A DNA stretch of 33,170 bases. Origin: Bacteroidales bacterium (GTDB taxonomy: Bacteria > Bacteroidota > Bacteroidia > Bacteroidales > UBA932). Positions 14,892-23,945 of the stretch are shown piece after piece (the stretch's first letter is position 1; each line of letters starts with the position of its first letter). Both the position numbers and the translations under genes were made by a program. The stretch covers positions 1-33,170 of the forward strand of contig JAFSVL010000030.1 of assembly GCA_017445015.1 (NCBI GenBank). Reading direction: 5' to 3'. The notes beneath the pieces are model-generated. The model ran no database searches. It saw only the letters and a list, made by a program, of their open reading frames with translations, and was not told where the DNA came from.

Positions 14892-16012
14892 TATGGGATA
14901 CTTTTCAGATAACAACGCCGCCGCATAAACGGCTCATGCTCATAACTGTTCCAAATATTCACCGCACTGTTGCTCTCGATCTGGGGATTGGAAATGGCCC
15001 AGCGGTTGCCTATCTTGAGCGCCTTGTCCGCCATTTCCTCATAATAGACGGCAGACACGCCTTTGTTCTGCCACTGCGGCGCCGCCCCGTTCACCATCAA
15101 ATCCGTCGTCTCGTAATTGTACAGGGCCCGCAGCAGATGCCACCAGCCGAAGGGGAAAAGACTGCCCTTCGCTTTCTGGAGCGCCGGAGAAATCGTCGGG
15201 AAAGAGATGCCGAAGGCCACGATGTCATTATTCTCGTCCAGCAGCATACAACTGGCCTTGTCGGTAATGAACGGCATCACGGAAGCGGCTTCTTCCTCGA
15301 TTTCCTCGTCGGTCAAGGGGATGAAATTCAGGACCGTTTCGGCAAAACTTTCGTTATATACCTTGAAAAACTTGCGCACCAGTTCCTTGTCCTTCTTGAG
15401 GACGTCCAGGCTGCCGATATGCAGGTTGTAGCGCTCCTTCACCAGCTTCGACACGCGGCGCGCCTTGTCGGGCACCCCGTGGTTCGCCACCATTTTATAT
15501 TGCAGCCAGTCACACTCCTTCCCGAAACCGAGGCGCGTCATGAACTCGTTGTAATACGGATAGTTATACAGGCAGTTGAAAGGAGGGATATTCTCATAGC
15601 CCTCCACGAGCATCCCCTGTTTCCCGAAGGTATTATAGTAGAGAGGACCGTGGATTTCGGTCATCCCCTGCTCCTTCGCCCACGACGTCGCGGTATCGAT
15701 AAGGAGTTCCGCCACGGCGAAATCCTCGATGCAGTCGAACCAGCCGAAACGCGCGCGCTTCTTGCCATAACGCTCATTGTAGCGGGGATTGACCATCGCA
15801 CAGATGCGCCCGACCACCTGTTTTCCGTCCAGGACCATCCAGAGTTTGCGCCTGCAATAGGCAAGGGCGGCCGCGCGCGTAAGGTTTTTCTCCTCCTGCG
15901 CATGCAGGGCGGGAACATACTGGCGGCAATTCCGGTACAATTCGTCCGGAAAGCGGATGAACTGCTTCAATTCCTTCCGGGTAACGACTTCTTGAATGTG
16001 GTAGTCAGGCAT
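14891..16012 (-). CDS. GNAT-like acyltransferase family protein
   Basis: 373 residues from the ATG at 16012 (MPDYHIQEVVTRKELKQFIRFP), four bases after the ribF stop. It resembles a conserved Bacteroidetes family with acetyltransferase-type folds: an early VVGRICAMVNPRYNERY segment, GWFDCIEDFAVAELLIDTATSWAKEQGM, GPLYYNTFGKQGMLVEGYENIPPFNCLYNYPYY, and a second half with AFGISFPTISPALQKAKG and WAISNPQIESNSAVNIWNSYEHEPFMRRRCY. The substrate is unknown. Last gene of the 13-gene chain; its stop codon touches the long inverted repeat. Confidence 0.65.
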   Translation of the reverse strand: MPDYHIQEVVTRKELKQFIRFPDELYRNCRQYVPALHAQEEKNLTRAAALAYCRRKLWMVLDGKQVVGRICAMVNPRYNERYGKKRARFGWFDCIEDFAVAELLIDTATSWAKEQGMTEIHGPLYYNTFGKQGMLVEGYENIPPFNCLYNYPYYNEFMTRLGFGKECDWLQYKMVANHGVPDKARRVSKLVKERYNLHIGSLDVLKKDKELVRKFFKVYNESFAETVLNFIPLTDEEIEEEAASVMPFITDKASCMLLDENNDIVAFGISFPTISPALQKAKGSLFPFGWWHLLRALYNYETTDLMVNGAAPQWQNKGVSAVYYEEMADKALKIGNRWAISNPQIESNSAVNIWNSYEHEPFMRRRCYLKSIP

Positions 16013-16016
16013 ATTT

Positions 16017-16931
16017 TCAGTAGGTATAGTCCGCAAATTTAAGGCTTTGCGCGGAAATTTCCAATCGGTCGCGCTCCAGTTGGGCGGAGAGGGCTTCCAG
16101 CGATTCGAAACGCCGTTCCTCGCGGATGCGCTGCAGGAAGCGGATGCGGATATCGAGACCGTAGATATCCTCGTCAAAATCAAGGATATGGGTTTCGACC
16201 GTAACGGCCCCGCTGCCGCCCAGCGTCGGCCGGACGCCGATATTGGTCATCCCGAAATAGACCGCCCCTTCCACTTCCACCTGCACGAGATACACGCCGT
16301 TGGCGGGCACCAGCAGCCGCGGCTCGTAGAGCTGCATATTCGCCGTGGGGAAACCCAGGGTCCGGCCGATACGGTTGCCGGCCACCACGACCCCCTTGAG
16401 CGAATAATCCCAGCCGAGCATCGCACGGGCCGCGTCGATGCGGCCTTCGGCGAGGCAGCGGCGGATGGCGGTGGAACTCACCGCGGTAGTCCCGTCCGGA
16501 GCGGGAACGCTCCCGCAGCGCAGGACTTCCAGTCCCAGGGCCGAAGCGATGGCTGCCGTATCGTCCGGCGGAAGAAGGTCCGCACCGATACGGTTGTCAT
16601 ATCCCAGCACCAGCGCCGTGGCGCCGAAGCGCCGCTGGAGCACCTCCCGGAGGTACGCTTCCGTAGAGAGCGCACCAAAGTCGCGGGAAAAGGGCAGGAC
16701 CTCCACGCGGTCCACACCCCGGGCTTCAATCATGGCCGTCTTGTCCTCGAGCGAGGTCAGCAGCCGGAGGGAATCAGCCTCCTGCTGCAGCACGGCCCTG
16801 GGATGCGGCCAGAACGTGACGACCACGCTCTCGTCTCCCCGGCTGCGCGCAAGGGAAACGAGCCTCTCAAGCACAAGACGGTGCCCGAGATGGACACCGT
16901 CAAAGAATCCTGTCGCTACGCTTACAGCCAT
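16017..16931 (-). CDS. ribF: Bifunctional riboflavin kinase / FAD synthetase
   Basis: 304 residues. The N-terminal FMN adenylyltransferase half opens with ATGFFDGVHLGH, which contains the nucleotide-binding GxFDGxHxGH motif, and SSTAIRRCLAEG closes that half; the C-terminal flavokinase half shows GRTLGFPTANMQL and FGMTNIGVRPTLGG. It turns riboflavin into FMN and FAD in the cytoplasm. The ATG at 16931 overlaps the end of glgP by 10 bp. The catalytic motif starts at residue 7, so this protein lacks the first ten or so residues (a short strand) usually seen in RibF; no alternative start is available nearby upstream in frame that is not inside glgP. Confidence 0.93.
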   Translation of the reverse strand: MAVSVATGFFDGVHLGHRLVLERLVSLARSRGDESVVVTFWPHPRAVLQQEADSLRLLTSLEDKTAMIEARGVDRVEVLPFSRDFGALSTEAYLREVLQRRFGATALVLGYDNRIGADLLPPDDTAAIASALGLEVLRCGSVPAPDGTTAVSSTAIRRCLAEGRIDAARAMLGWDYSLKGVVVAGNRIGRTLGFPTANMQLYEPRLLVPANGVYLVQVEVEGAVYFGMTNIGVRPTLGGSGAVTVETHILDFDEDIYGLDIRIRFLQRIREERRFESLEALSAQLERDRLEISAQSLKFADYTY

Positions 16932-19495
16932 TTCACGAGGGGAAGGTCCTGCCTGTGGGGCAGCAGGGGGTTCTTGGGATAGACCCGGGTTCCGACCTGA
17001 TAGAGACCCGTCCGCTCGGGCAGGGTCTCCACGACATAACGTGCCACGCCGTTCTCGTAGGATGCGAGCGCAAACTCCCGGTGCTCGCCGATATGCAGTT
17101 TCCCGGCCTTGTCGCTCACGGAGAAGAGGATTTCCACGCCGATATCTTCGGGCTTGAGGCGTCCGAGGTCCAGCACGACCTCGCAGTGCATCGGGTGCTC
17201 TTCGGAGAGCGTGTATTGGGATTCCGGACGGGTATAGGACAGCACTTTGATATTGCCCCATTCCTCGGAAACCGACTTTTTCCACGCGGTGATTTCCCGG
17301 GCAAGGGCACCGCCGTCCGCAGTCAGTTTCCCATAGCGCTCCGCGAGCGGCAGGTAATAACGCTCGCAGTAGTCCGTGAGCATCCGGTTGGTCGTGAACT
17401 CGCTCGCCACTTTGGCAATCGTATTCTTGATATAGGAGATCCAGGTCGCGCTCCGGCCCGTAGCCTTGTCCAGCTTGTAGTAGGCGGGGGCGATTTCGTT
17501 CTCAATGATATTGTAGATGGTCGCGGAGTCGAGTTCGCTCTGGTAATTGTCGTCCTCGTAGGTACGTTCGAGGGGAAGTGCCCAGCCGCAGTCCTTCTTG
17601 TATCCTTCCACCCACCATCCGTCCAGCACGGAGAAGTGCATGACGCCGTTCATCGCCGCTTTTTCGCCGGAAGTACCGGAGGCCTCGAGCGGACGGGTCG
17701 GGTTGTTGAGCCACACGTCCACGCCCTGCACAAGCCGCTTGGCCAGGGTGATGTCATAACCCGGCACGAATACGATCTTGCCGATGAAACGGTCCTGCTT
17801 GGAAATTTCGATAATCTGACGGATCAGGTCCTGTCCCATGCCGTCGGCGGGATGCGCCTTTCCGGCAAAGATGAACTGCACGGGGCGGTTGGGATTGTTG
17901 ACCAGGGCATCCAGACGGTCGAGGTCGCGGAACAGCAGCGTCGCCCGCTTATAGGTAGCGAAACGGCGTGCAAAGCCGATGGTAAGCACATCCGGGCGCA
18001 GGGTGTCGGTAATGGTCACCACCTGGCGCGGGGAATAATGGCCGCTCACGGACGGGTCGGTCAGGCGCTCGGTAATGGCGCGGAGCAGATCCCGCTTCAT
18101 CTCCTTGCGGACATTCCATATCTGCTCGTCGGAGACATTATAGATACCCTCGAAGCAGCGCTTGTCATAATGGTGGGTCTTGAACGCATCGCCGAACACC
18201 GTGCTGTGGAGCATCTTCCAGGCATGGGAAGCCCAACTGGAATAGTGGACGCCGTTCGTAACATAACCGATATGCAGTTCCTCGGGCAGATAGCCCGGGT
18301 ACATGTTCGAGAAAATCTCCTGGCTTACCTTGCCGTGCAGCATGGAAACGCCGTTGACGTTCTGGGAAATATTGGCGGCGAGGATACTCATGGAAAACTT
18401 CTCCCCCTTGTCGTAGGCATTGATTTTCCCGAGGGCCATCAGGGTGTCCCAGTCTATGCCGAGACGGCGGGGATAATCGTCCAGGTACTTGTGGAGCATG
18501 TCCTCGTCGAAGGCGTCATGCCCCGCAGGCACCGGCGTATGGGTCGTGAAAAGGCCGGAAGCACGGACCACCTCAAGCGCTTCGTCGAAATGATAGGCGC
18601 CGCTGCCGATATACTCGCAAAGGCGCTCCAGGCCGATAAAGGCGGCATGCCCTTCATTGCAGTGGTAAACCTGGAATTCATCCATTCCCAGCGCACGCAG
18701 GGCACGGATACCGCCGATACCGAGCAGGAGTTCCTGCTTGAGCCGGTTCTCCCAGTCTCCGCCATAGAGCTGGTGCGTGATCTGACGGTCTTCCGGCGTA
18801 TTGGCTTCGAAGTCCGTATCCAGCAGATAGAGGTCCGTGCGCCCTACCGCCACTTTCCAGATGCGGGCATAGAGGGTACGCCAAGGGAAATTCAGGGTGA
18901 TGGTCTTCCACTGCCCGTTCTCGTCGAGCACCGGCTGGGCGGGCGTACGATGGAAATCCTGTGCGTCATACTGCGCCACCTGATTGCCCTGGGGCGTCAG
19001 TTTCTGGGTGAAATAACCATAACGGTACAGAAAGCCCACCGCGACCATATTTACATTCATGTCGCTGGACTCCTTGAGATAGTCTCCCGCCAGGATGCCC
19101 AGGCCTCCGGAATAAATTTTCAGCGAGGTATCCAGGCCATATTCCATGCAGAAATAGGCGATCTTGGGGTCGGTGCGCTTCTCCTTGAGCGCCATGTAGG
19201 CATTGAACTCCGCCATCACGGCCCGGAGCATGGAAAGGAAGTTCACATCCCCCGCCAGCTGCTTGTAGCGCTTCAGGCTGACTTTGTCGAGGATGGCCAT
19301 GGGATTGTGGCCGGATTTGTGCCACAGGTCCGGATCGACGGTTTTGAAAAGGAGTTTTGCGTTGTCATTCCAGCACCACCACAGATTCTGGCATAAGGTT
19401 TCAAGGCCCTGAAGTTCGTCGGGAAGGCGGCGTGTCACCATGACGCTCCTCCAAGACGGGGCCCCCATCTCGTTTCGGTTGTTTTGCATTGTCAT
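16922..19495 (-). CDS. glgP: Alpha-glucan (glycogen) phosphorylase
   Basis: 857 residues. Glycogen phosphorylase releases glucose-1-phosphate from chain ends with inorganic phosphate. The N-terminal part (about 20-120, QGLETLCQNLWWCWN) is the DUF3417-type domain of the shorter-core alpha-glucan phosphorylase class. The pyridoxal-phosphate site is in RPLEASGTSGEKAAMNG, with the Lys near 612. A C-terminal beta-rich segment of about 110 residues (from roughly 745) follows. It starts 16 bp behind the GH57 gene and its last codons overlap ribF. Two starts three codons apart (19495 and 19489) are possible. Confidence 0.94.
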   Translation of the reverse strand: MTMQNNRNEMGAPSWRSVMVTRRLPDELQGLETLCQNLWWCWNDNAKLLFKTVDPDLWHKSGHNPMAILDKVSLKRYKQLAGDVNFLSMLRAVMAEFNAYMALKEKRTDPKIAYFCMEYGLDTSLKIYSGGLGILAGDYLKESSDMNVNMVAVGFLYRYGYFTQKLTPQGNQVAQYDAQDFHRTPAQPVLDENGQWKTITLNFPWRTLYARIWKVAVGRTDLYLLDTDFEANTPEDRQITHQLYGGDWENRLKQELLLGIGGIRALRALGMDEFQVYHCNEGHAAFIGLERLCEYIGSGAYHFDEALEVVRASGLFTTHTPVPAGHDAFDEDMLHKYLDDYPRRLGIDWDTLMALGKINAYDKGEKFSMSILAANISQNVNGVSMLHGKVSQEIFSNMYPGYLPEELHIGYVTNGVHYSSWASHAWKMLHSTVFGDAFKTHHYDKRCFEGIYNVSDEQIWNVRKEMKRDLLRAITERLTDPSVSGHYSPRQVVTITDTLRPDVLTIGFARRFATYKRATLLFRDLDRLDALVNNPNRPVQFIFAGKAHPADGMGQDLIRQIIEISKQDRFIGKIVFVPGYDITLAKRLVQGVDVWLNNPTRPLEASGTSGEKAAMNGVMHFSVLDGWWVEGYKKDCGWALPLERTYEDDNYQSELDSATIYNIIENEIAPAYYKLDKATGRSATWISYIKNTIAKVASEFTTNRMLTDYCERYYLPLAERYGKLTADGGALAREITAWKKSVSEEWGNIKVLSYTRPESQYTLSEEHPMHCEVVLDLGRLKPEDIGVEILFSVSDKAGKLHIGEHREFALASYENGVARYVVETLPERTGLYQVGTRVYPKNPLLPHRQDLPLVKWL

Positions 19496-19511
19496 TTAAG
19501 GTTCTATACTA

Positions 19512-20705
19512 CTACTTCTGCGCAAGCGCATCATTCACACGAATCATAAAATCACTGAGGACATTCATATAGTTGATAAATGCCTCGTAAGGGGTGTCAT
19601 AAGGGTTGAACTGCTTATGGATCTCACCGTCGGAGAAGAACTTGGTGCACATATAGTACAGGTGATCGCTCTCCTGGAGATGGCCGAAATCCTCCCACAA
19701 CTGGGGGTCGTTCAGCAGGGCCAGTGTCTCGGTGAGGGAATAGAGTTTATTGAAAGCGTCCTGCTGCAGTTCATTGCCGAGCCAGGCGGTGACATCACGC
19801 TCCTCGTCCGCCCAGGAAATGGGCTCGGGAACGGAAAGTTCCGACACGCTCTTGTGACGGCGGGCCACCTCGGAGGGCGTCTGGAAATCCATGGTCTTGT
19901 CCGCAAGGACTTTGTCCGGCAGGGCCCGCATGAAGTCGAAAATCCCGCTCCCGGCACTGCGATGCTCGCCAAAGGTCTCATAATCCATAAAGAGGTTCAC
20001 CACATCCCCTTCCGCCGCGGCAAGCCAGTGGGCGAACTTATCCGCCGTCAGCGGCCATTCCTGCCAGTCCCGGTTTTCAAAGCGGAAAGCGATATCATCG
20101 CTCAGGGCGTAATTGCGGAGCAACAGTTTCAGTTTCGGTTCGAAATCATGGGTATATACATAGTTCGGACTGCGCCAGCCCATAATGTGGCGGGCGCCTT
20201 CGGTCACCATCGTCTTGAAACCCAGTTTATAGACCTCCTCGCCGATGGCGTCGGAATAAATCAGCTCGGTATTGCGGAAAGCCTGCGGGGTTACGCCGAA
20301 GTGGGATTCGACCGCCGCCTTGTGCTTGAGTACCTGATGGCTGAATTCCGCAGGGCTGGACAGGGACGCGAGCGAATGGAAATAGGTCTCGCAGAGGAAC
20401 TCGACGCAGCCCGTATCGGCGAGCCTCCGGAAAGATTCCGTAACCTCGGGCGCATAGCGGTCGAACTGGTCGAGCGCCGAACCGGAGATGGAAAAGGCTA
20501 CCTTGAATTTTCCCTTATGCTTTTCAATGGTTTCCAGCAGCAACTGGTTCATCGGCAGATAGCATTTCTGAGCGATGCGCCTGAGTATGGTGCGGTTTTC
20601 GAAATCGTCGTAATAATGACTGTCCTTGCCAATGTCGAAGAAGCGGTACAGTCGGAGCCGGCTGGGCTGGTGCACCTGGAAATACAGGCAAATCGATTTC
20701 TTCAT
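19512..20705 (-). CDS. Glycoside hydrolase family 57 protein
   Basis: 397 residues. GH57 conserved regions are in order: HQP at 12-14, GCVEFLCETYFHSL at 99-112, FRNTELIY with the nucleophile Glu at 147, and FMDYETFGEH with the acid/base Asp near 241. The family covers alpha-amylase, 4-alpha-glucanotransferase and branching activities; the length and the neighbours suggest a cytoplasmic enzyme acting on glycogen or malto-oligosaccharides. No signal peptide. It begins three bases after the GT4 stop, which makes the pair strongly linked. Confidence 0.92.
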   Translation of the reverse strand: MKKSICLYFQVHQPSRLRLYRFFDIGKDSHYYDDFENRTILRRIAQKCYLPMNQLLLETIEKHKGKFKVAFSISGSALDQFDRYAPEVTESFRRLADTGCVEFLCETYFHSLASLSSPAEFSHQVLKHKAAVESHFGVTPQAFRNTELIYSDAIGEEVYKLGFKTMVTEGARHIMGWRSPNYVYTHDFEPKLKLLLRNYALSDDIAFRFENRDWQEWPLTADKFAHWLAAAEGDVVNLFMDYETFGEHRSAGSGIFDFMRALPDKVLADKTMDFQTPSEVARRHKSVSELSVPEPISWADEERDVTAWLGNELQQDAFNKLYSLTETLALLNDPQLWEDFGHLQESDHLYYMCTKFFSDGEIHKQFNPYDTPYEAFINYMNVLSDFMIRVNDALAQK

Positions 20706-20708
20706 ATT

Positions 20709-22004
20709 TTACTGCGTGTTGGTTACTGATTCATAAACGGCCTTCATCTTCGCGGCCGCATTGTTCCATTTCAGGTTGTTGACCTCGTCATAGCCCTGGG
20801 CCCCCGCAAAATGCGAGAGGGCGGGATAGTTGATCAGGGCGTAAATATCATCGGCGAGGGCGTCCACATCCCAGAAATCCACCTTGAAAGCGTAACGGAG
20901 CACCTCGGCGGCACCCGACTGCTTCGAAATGACGGACGGGACCCCGGTGCGCATCGCCTCAAGCGGCGAAATGCCGAAGGGCTCGGACACCGAAGGCATG
21001 ATATACACGTCCGAAAGCGCGAACATCTGCTGCACTTCCGCACCGCGCAGGAAGCCCGTAAAATGGAAACGGTCGGAAATGCCCAGGCGCGCCGCATGGC
21101 GGATGCAGCGGTTCATCATGTCGCCGCTACCGGCCATCACGAAACGCACGCCTTTGGTACGCTTGAGCACCTTGGCCGCCGCGTCGATGAAGTATTCCGG
21201 ACCCTTCTGGAAGGTAATCCGCCCGAGGAAAGTCACGACCTTGTCCTTCACCCCGCGCTCCGCGACGACGTTCCCGCGGCCGCTGAAATCCACCGCGTTG
21301 TGCACCGTCACCACCTTCGCGGGGTCGATGCCGTATTTGTTGATGACGATATTGCGGGTCAGGTCGCTGACCGTAATCACGCGGTCCGCGGCCTCCATGC
21401 CGCGCTTTTCGATGGCATAGACGCGGGTATCCACCATATCGTCGGTACCGCGGTCGAAGGAAGTCGCATGCACATGCACCACGAGCGGCTTTCCGCTGAC
21501 CTCCTTCGCGGCGATGCCGGCCAGGTAGGTCAGCCAGTCATGGGCGTGGATCAGGTCGAACTGACCGCTCCGCTCACGGGCGATGGTCGCCGCCACCTGC
21601 GCGTACTTGGCCACCTCTTCGAGCAGGTTCGCGCCGTATTTTCCGGAGAACTTGTATTTCTGTCCGTACTGCACGCGGAATTCCTTCCGCTGCCCCTTTT
21701 TCTCATTCTCGACCGCCTCCTCGAAGGCCTCGACATCCAGATAGGGTTTGAGGTTGGAGCCGATGCGCACGAACTTCACCTTGTCCAGGAAATCATCCAC
21801 GGTCTCGCTGAAATCCTCCACGGGAACGTCGCTGGCGTTCACGATCGTCGTGGCGCTCTGGTCCTCGTCCCCGGAAGCGGAAGGCATCACGAAAATCGTC
21901 TGCACCCCGTTGGCCGCCAGTCCCTTGACGATACCCTCGCAGGCCGTACCGAGCCCTCCGGCGATATGCGGAGGAAACTCCCAGCCGAACATCAGGACTC
22001 TCAT
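20709..22004 (-). CDS. GT4-type glycogen synthase
   Basis: 431 residues with a GT-B fold. MRVLMFGWEFPPHIAGGLG holds the glycine loop, HDWLTYLAG is in the N-terminal half, GRITFQKGPEYF opens the C-terminal half, and EPFGISPLE (near 338-346) is the donor-binding E-x7-E motif. Given its neighbours it very probably elongates alpha-1,4-glucan. It is a glycosyltransferase family 4-like enzyme and not the KTGGL-type GT5 GlgA of E. coli, so UDP-glucose or ADP-glucose could be the donor. The ATG overlaps the stop of the debranching gene by four bases. Confidence 0.88.
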   Translation of the reverse strand: MRVLMFGWEFPPHIAGGLGTACEGIVKGLAANGVQTIFVMPSASGDEDQSATTIVNASDVPVEDFSETVDDFLDKVKFVRIGSNLKPYLDVEAFEEAVENEKKGQRKEFRVQYGQKYKFSGKYGANLLEEVAKYAQVAATIARERSGQFDLIHAHDWLTYLAGIAAKEVSGKPLVVHVHATSFDRGTDDMVDTRVYAIEKRGMEAADRVITVSDLTRNIVINKYGIDPAKVVTVHNAVDFSGRGNVVAERGVKDKVVTFLGRITFQKGPEYFIDAAAKVLKRTKGVRFVMAGSGDMMNRCIRHAARLGISDRFHFTGFLRGAEVQQMFALSDVYIMPSVSEPFGISPLEAMRTGVPSVISKQSGAAEVLRYAFKVDFWDVDALADDIYALINYPALSHFAGAQGYDEVNNLKWNNAAAKMKAVYESVTNTQ

Positions 22005-23944
22005 AAGCTGCCCTCCTTCTTGAAACGGTCGATAAAGTATTCCACCGAAAGGAGCGCCGCCGTACTGGTCGCACTGGAAATGGCTCCGTGCGGCTCATGC
22101 GGGGGATCTCCGTCGTAGAGTTCGGAGAAGGCACCTACGCCGTGTTTGCCCAAATCCTCGAAGAAGCCCTTGATCAGCCACTCGGCCTTGCTGAGGAAAG
22201 CCTCCCCCTTCACCTTCATGCACACCTCCACATAAGGGGCGAGCAGGAAGGTCCAGCAGGAGCCCTGCTGGTAGGCCAGGTCACGGTCGATCTGCGTACC
22301 CTCGTACACGCCGCGGTACTTGACGTCGCGGGGAGAGAGGGTACGGATGCCGCGGCGGGTAACGAGTTCCCGGTCGAAGACGCGCAGGATCGAAGGCACC
22401 AGTTCATCGGGAACCGGGCTGTAATCCACCGCCAGGGCATATATCTGGTTCGGACGGATATCGGGGTTCCGGCCGTTTCCGTCCACATAATCCGCCAGAC
22501 AGCCGGTCTCCGGATTCCAGAAGGTCGGAACGAAATTCTCCTTCACGCTGTCGCGGACGGGCGTCCAGCGGGTGACGAAACTGCCGCCGGCGGTACCGAA
22601 GCGCTTCTCCATATCGATAGCGAAGCACAGGGCATTGTACCAGAAGGCGTTGGTTTCCACCTGATAGCCGGCACGCTCCGTAACGGGGCCGCCGTAGGCA
22701 TAGGCATTCATCCAGCTCAATGCCACGCCGTCCATCTGGGCCCAGAGCAGGCCGCCGGGCTGCATCGACACCTCCTGGCGCTCGCCGGGAGCGTAACTTT
22801 CGATGATGCCCCGGACAATCACGCCGTACTTTTTCCAGACCTTCCGGGCATCCGCTCCGAACTTGATGTATTTCTGGAGAATCAGTGGCAGGTACAGCGG
22901 GGATTCCACCTGCGTGGTACGGCGGAACAGGCGCTCCTGTTCGTCGGCCACCAGGTTGTCGAGGATCTCTTCGAAATCCTCGGGACGGCCCGCGCAGAGG
23001 GTAAGCCCGGGCAGGGCCAGCAAGGTCTCCCGGAGCAGGCCCGTCTTCAGCCAGGAAAAGCCCGCATTGATTTTTTTGCGGTTGTTATGGTTGACAATCA
23101 GCAGGTTGGCACAGCGCACAAGCTGGTCATGGAAACTGGTGATTTCCGGAGCTTCCGCATAAATCGCATTGAAGGAACGCTTGAGCTGTGCGGGGTTCGC
23201 TTCGGCGATGGAAGCGGAAAAGACCGCATCCTCCCCCTTCTTGAGGGTCAGGGACAGCGAACCGGGGACGAAAAGGTCCTCCCGGCAGTCAAAGCCCCGG
23301 CGGTACTCGTCGGAATAGGTGACTCCCTCATACCAGACCGGCGACGCTTCGAATTCCGCGCTGCGGGTATTGAGTTGGAGGTAAAGGTCGGGGAAACCGG
23401 GATAGAGCTTGAAGGAAACGCCGCCGGGGACGAGCCGCGCCGCCGTCTGCGCCGCATCGTTGCGGTGCGTCAGGTCATGTACGTTGCGGAACGCCAGGAA
23501 CGGCTTGAGCTGCAGTTTGACGGAGGAGGGTCCTTCGACAAGCGAATAGCGGATCAGGACCTGGTCGCGCCCGGGATTGAGCAGCAGGGTCTTGGTAAAG
23601 ACCAGGTCGCCGACCTTGTAGGTGATCTTCGGCGCGGGATCCGCTTCGAAATCGATGATGTATTTGTGGCCGCGGGGATCGTAGATATCGCCGTAGCAAT
23701 GGATGCCCAGATTAAAGCGCTTGCCCGAGAGGACGAGCGTTTCATCCAGTGCGGAGAGAAGCAGGTACTTGTCGCCGCCGAAGCGGTCGAGCGTCACCGA
23801 GAGCAGTCCGTGATAGCGCCGGGTGTTGCAGGTCACCGTAGTGGTGTTGCAGCACGCGCCGCTCTTGTTCGCCAGCAGGATTTCCCGCTTGAGCGAATAG
23901 GAGAGGTTGACCAGCTCCGCTTTATTGAATTTCAGAAATGACAT
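22001..23944 (-). CDS. Glycogen debranching enzyme (amylo-alpha-1,6-glucosidase type)
   Basis: 647 residues from the ATG at 23944 (MSFLKFNKAELVNL); the frame upstream is only the antisense-like end of glgB reading. N-terminal half (about 10-270) resembles the bacterial glycogen-debranching N domain (NTRRYHGLLSV, DPRGHKYIIDFEADPAP); the C-terminal half is an (alpha/alpha)6 barrel with LLWAQMDGVALSWMNAYAYGGPVTERAGYQVETNAFWYNAL split over 480-520 and DRDLAYQQGSCWTFLLAPY near 585-603. It hydrolyses alpha-1,6 branch stubs. One base separates it from glgB and an ATGA overlap joins it to the GT4 gene. Confidence 0.92.
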   Translation of the reverse strand: MSFLKFNKAELVNLSYSLKREILLANKSGACCNTTTVTCNTRRYHGLLSVTLDRFGGDKYLLLSALDETLVLSGKRFNLGIHCYGDIYDPRGHKYIIDFEADPAPKITYKVGDLVFTKTLLLNPGRDQVLIRYSLVEGPSSVKLQLKPFLAFRNVHDLTHRNDAAQTAARLVPGGVSFKLYPGFPDLYLQLNTRSAEFEASPVWYEGVTYSDEYRRGFDCREDLFVPGSLSLTLKKGEDAVFSASIAEANPAQLKRSFNAIYAEAPEITSFHDQLVRCANLLIVNHNNRKKINAGFSWLKTGLLRETLLALPGLTLCAGRPEDFEEILDNLVADEQERLFRRTTQVESPLYLPLILQKYIKFGADARKVWKKYGVIVRGIIESYAPGERQEVSMQPGGLLWAQMDGVALSWMNAYAYGGPVTERAGYQVETNAFWYNALCFAIDMEKRFGTAGGSFVTRWTPVRDSVKENFVPTFWNPETGCLADYVDGNGRNPDIRPNQIYALAVDYSPVPDELVPSILRVFDRELVTRRGIRTLSPRDVKYRGVYEGTQIDRDLAYQQGSCWTFLLAPYVEVCMKVKGEAFLSKAEWLIKGFFEDLGKHGVGAFSELYDGDPPHEPHGAISSATSTAALLSVEYFIDRFKKEGSL

Positions 23945-23945
23945 A

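Noticed and set aside
16955-19396. 813-codon open frame antisense to glgP
   Set aside because: Mirror of the glgP codon pattern, no domain, no promoter or start context.
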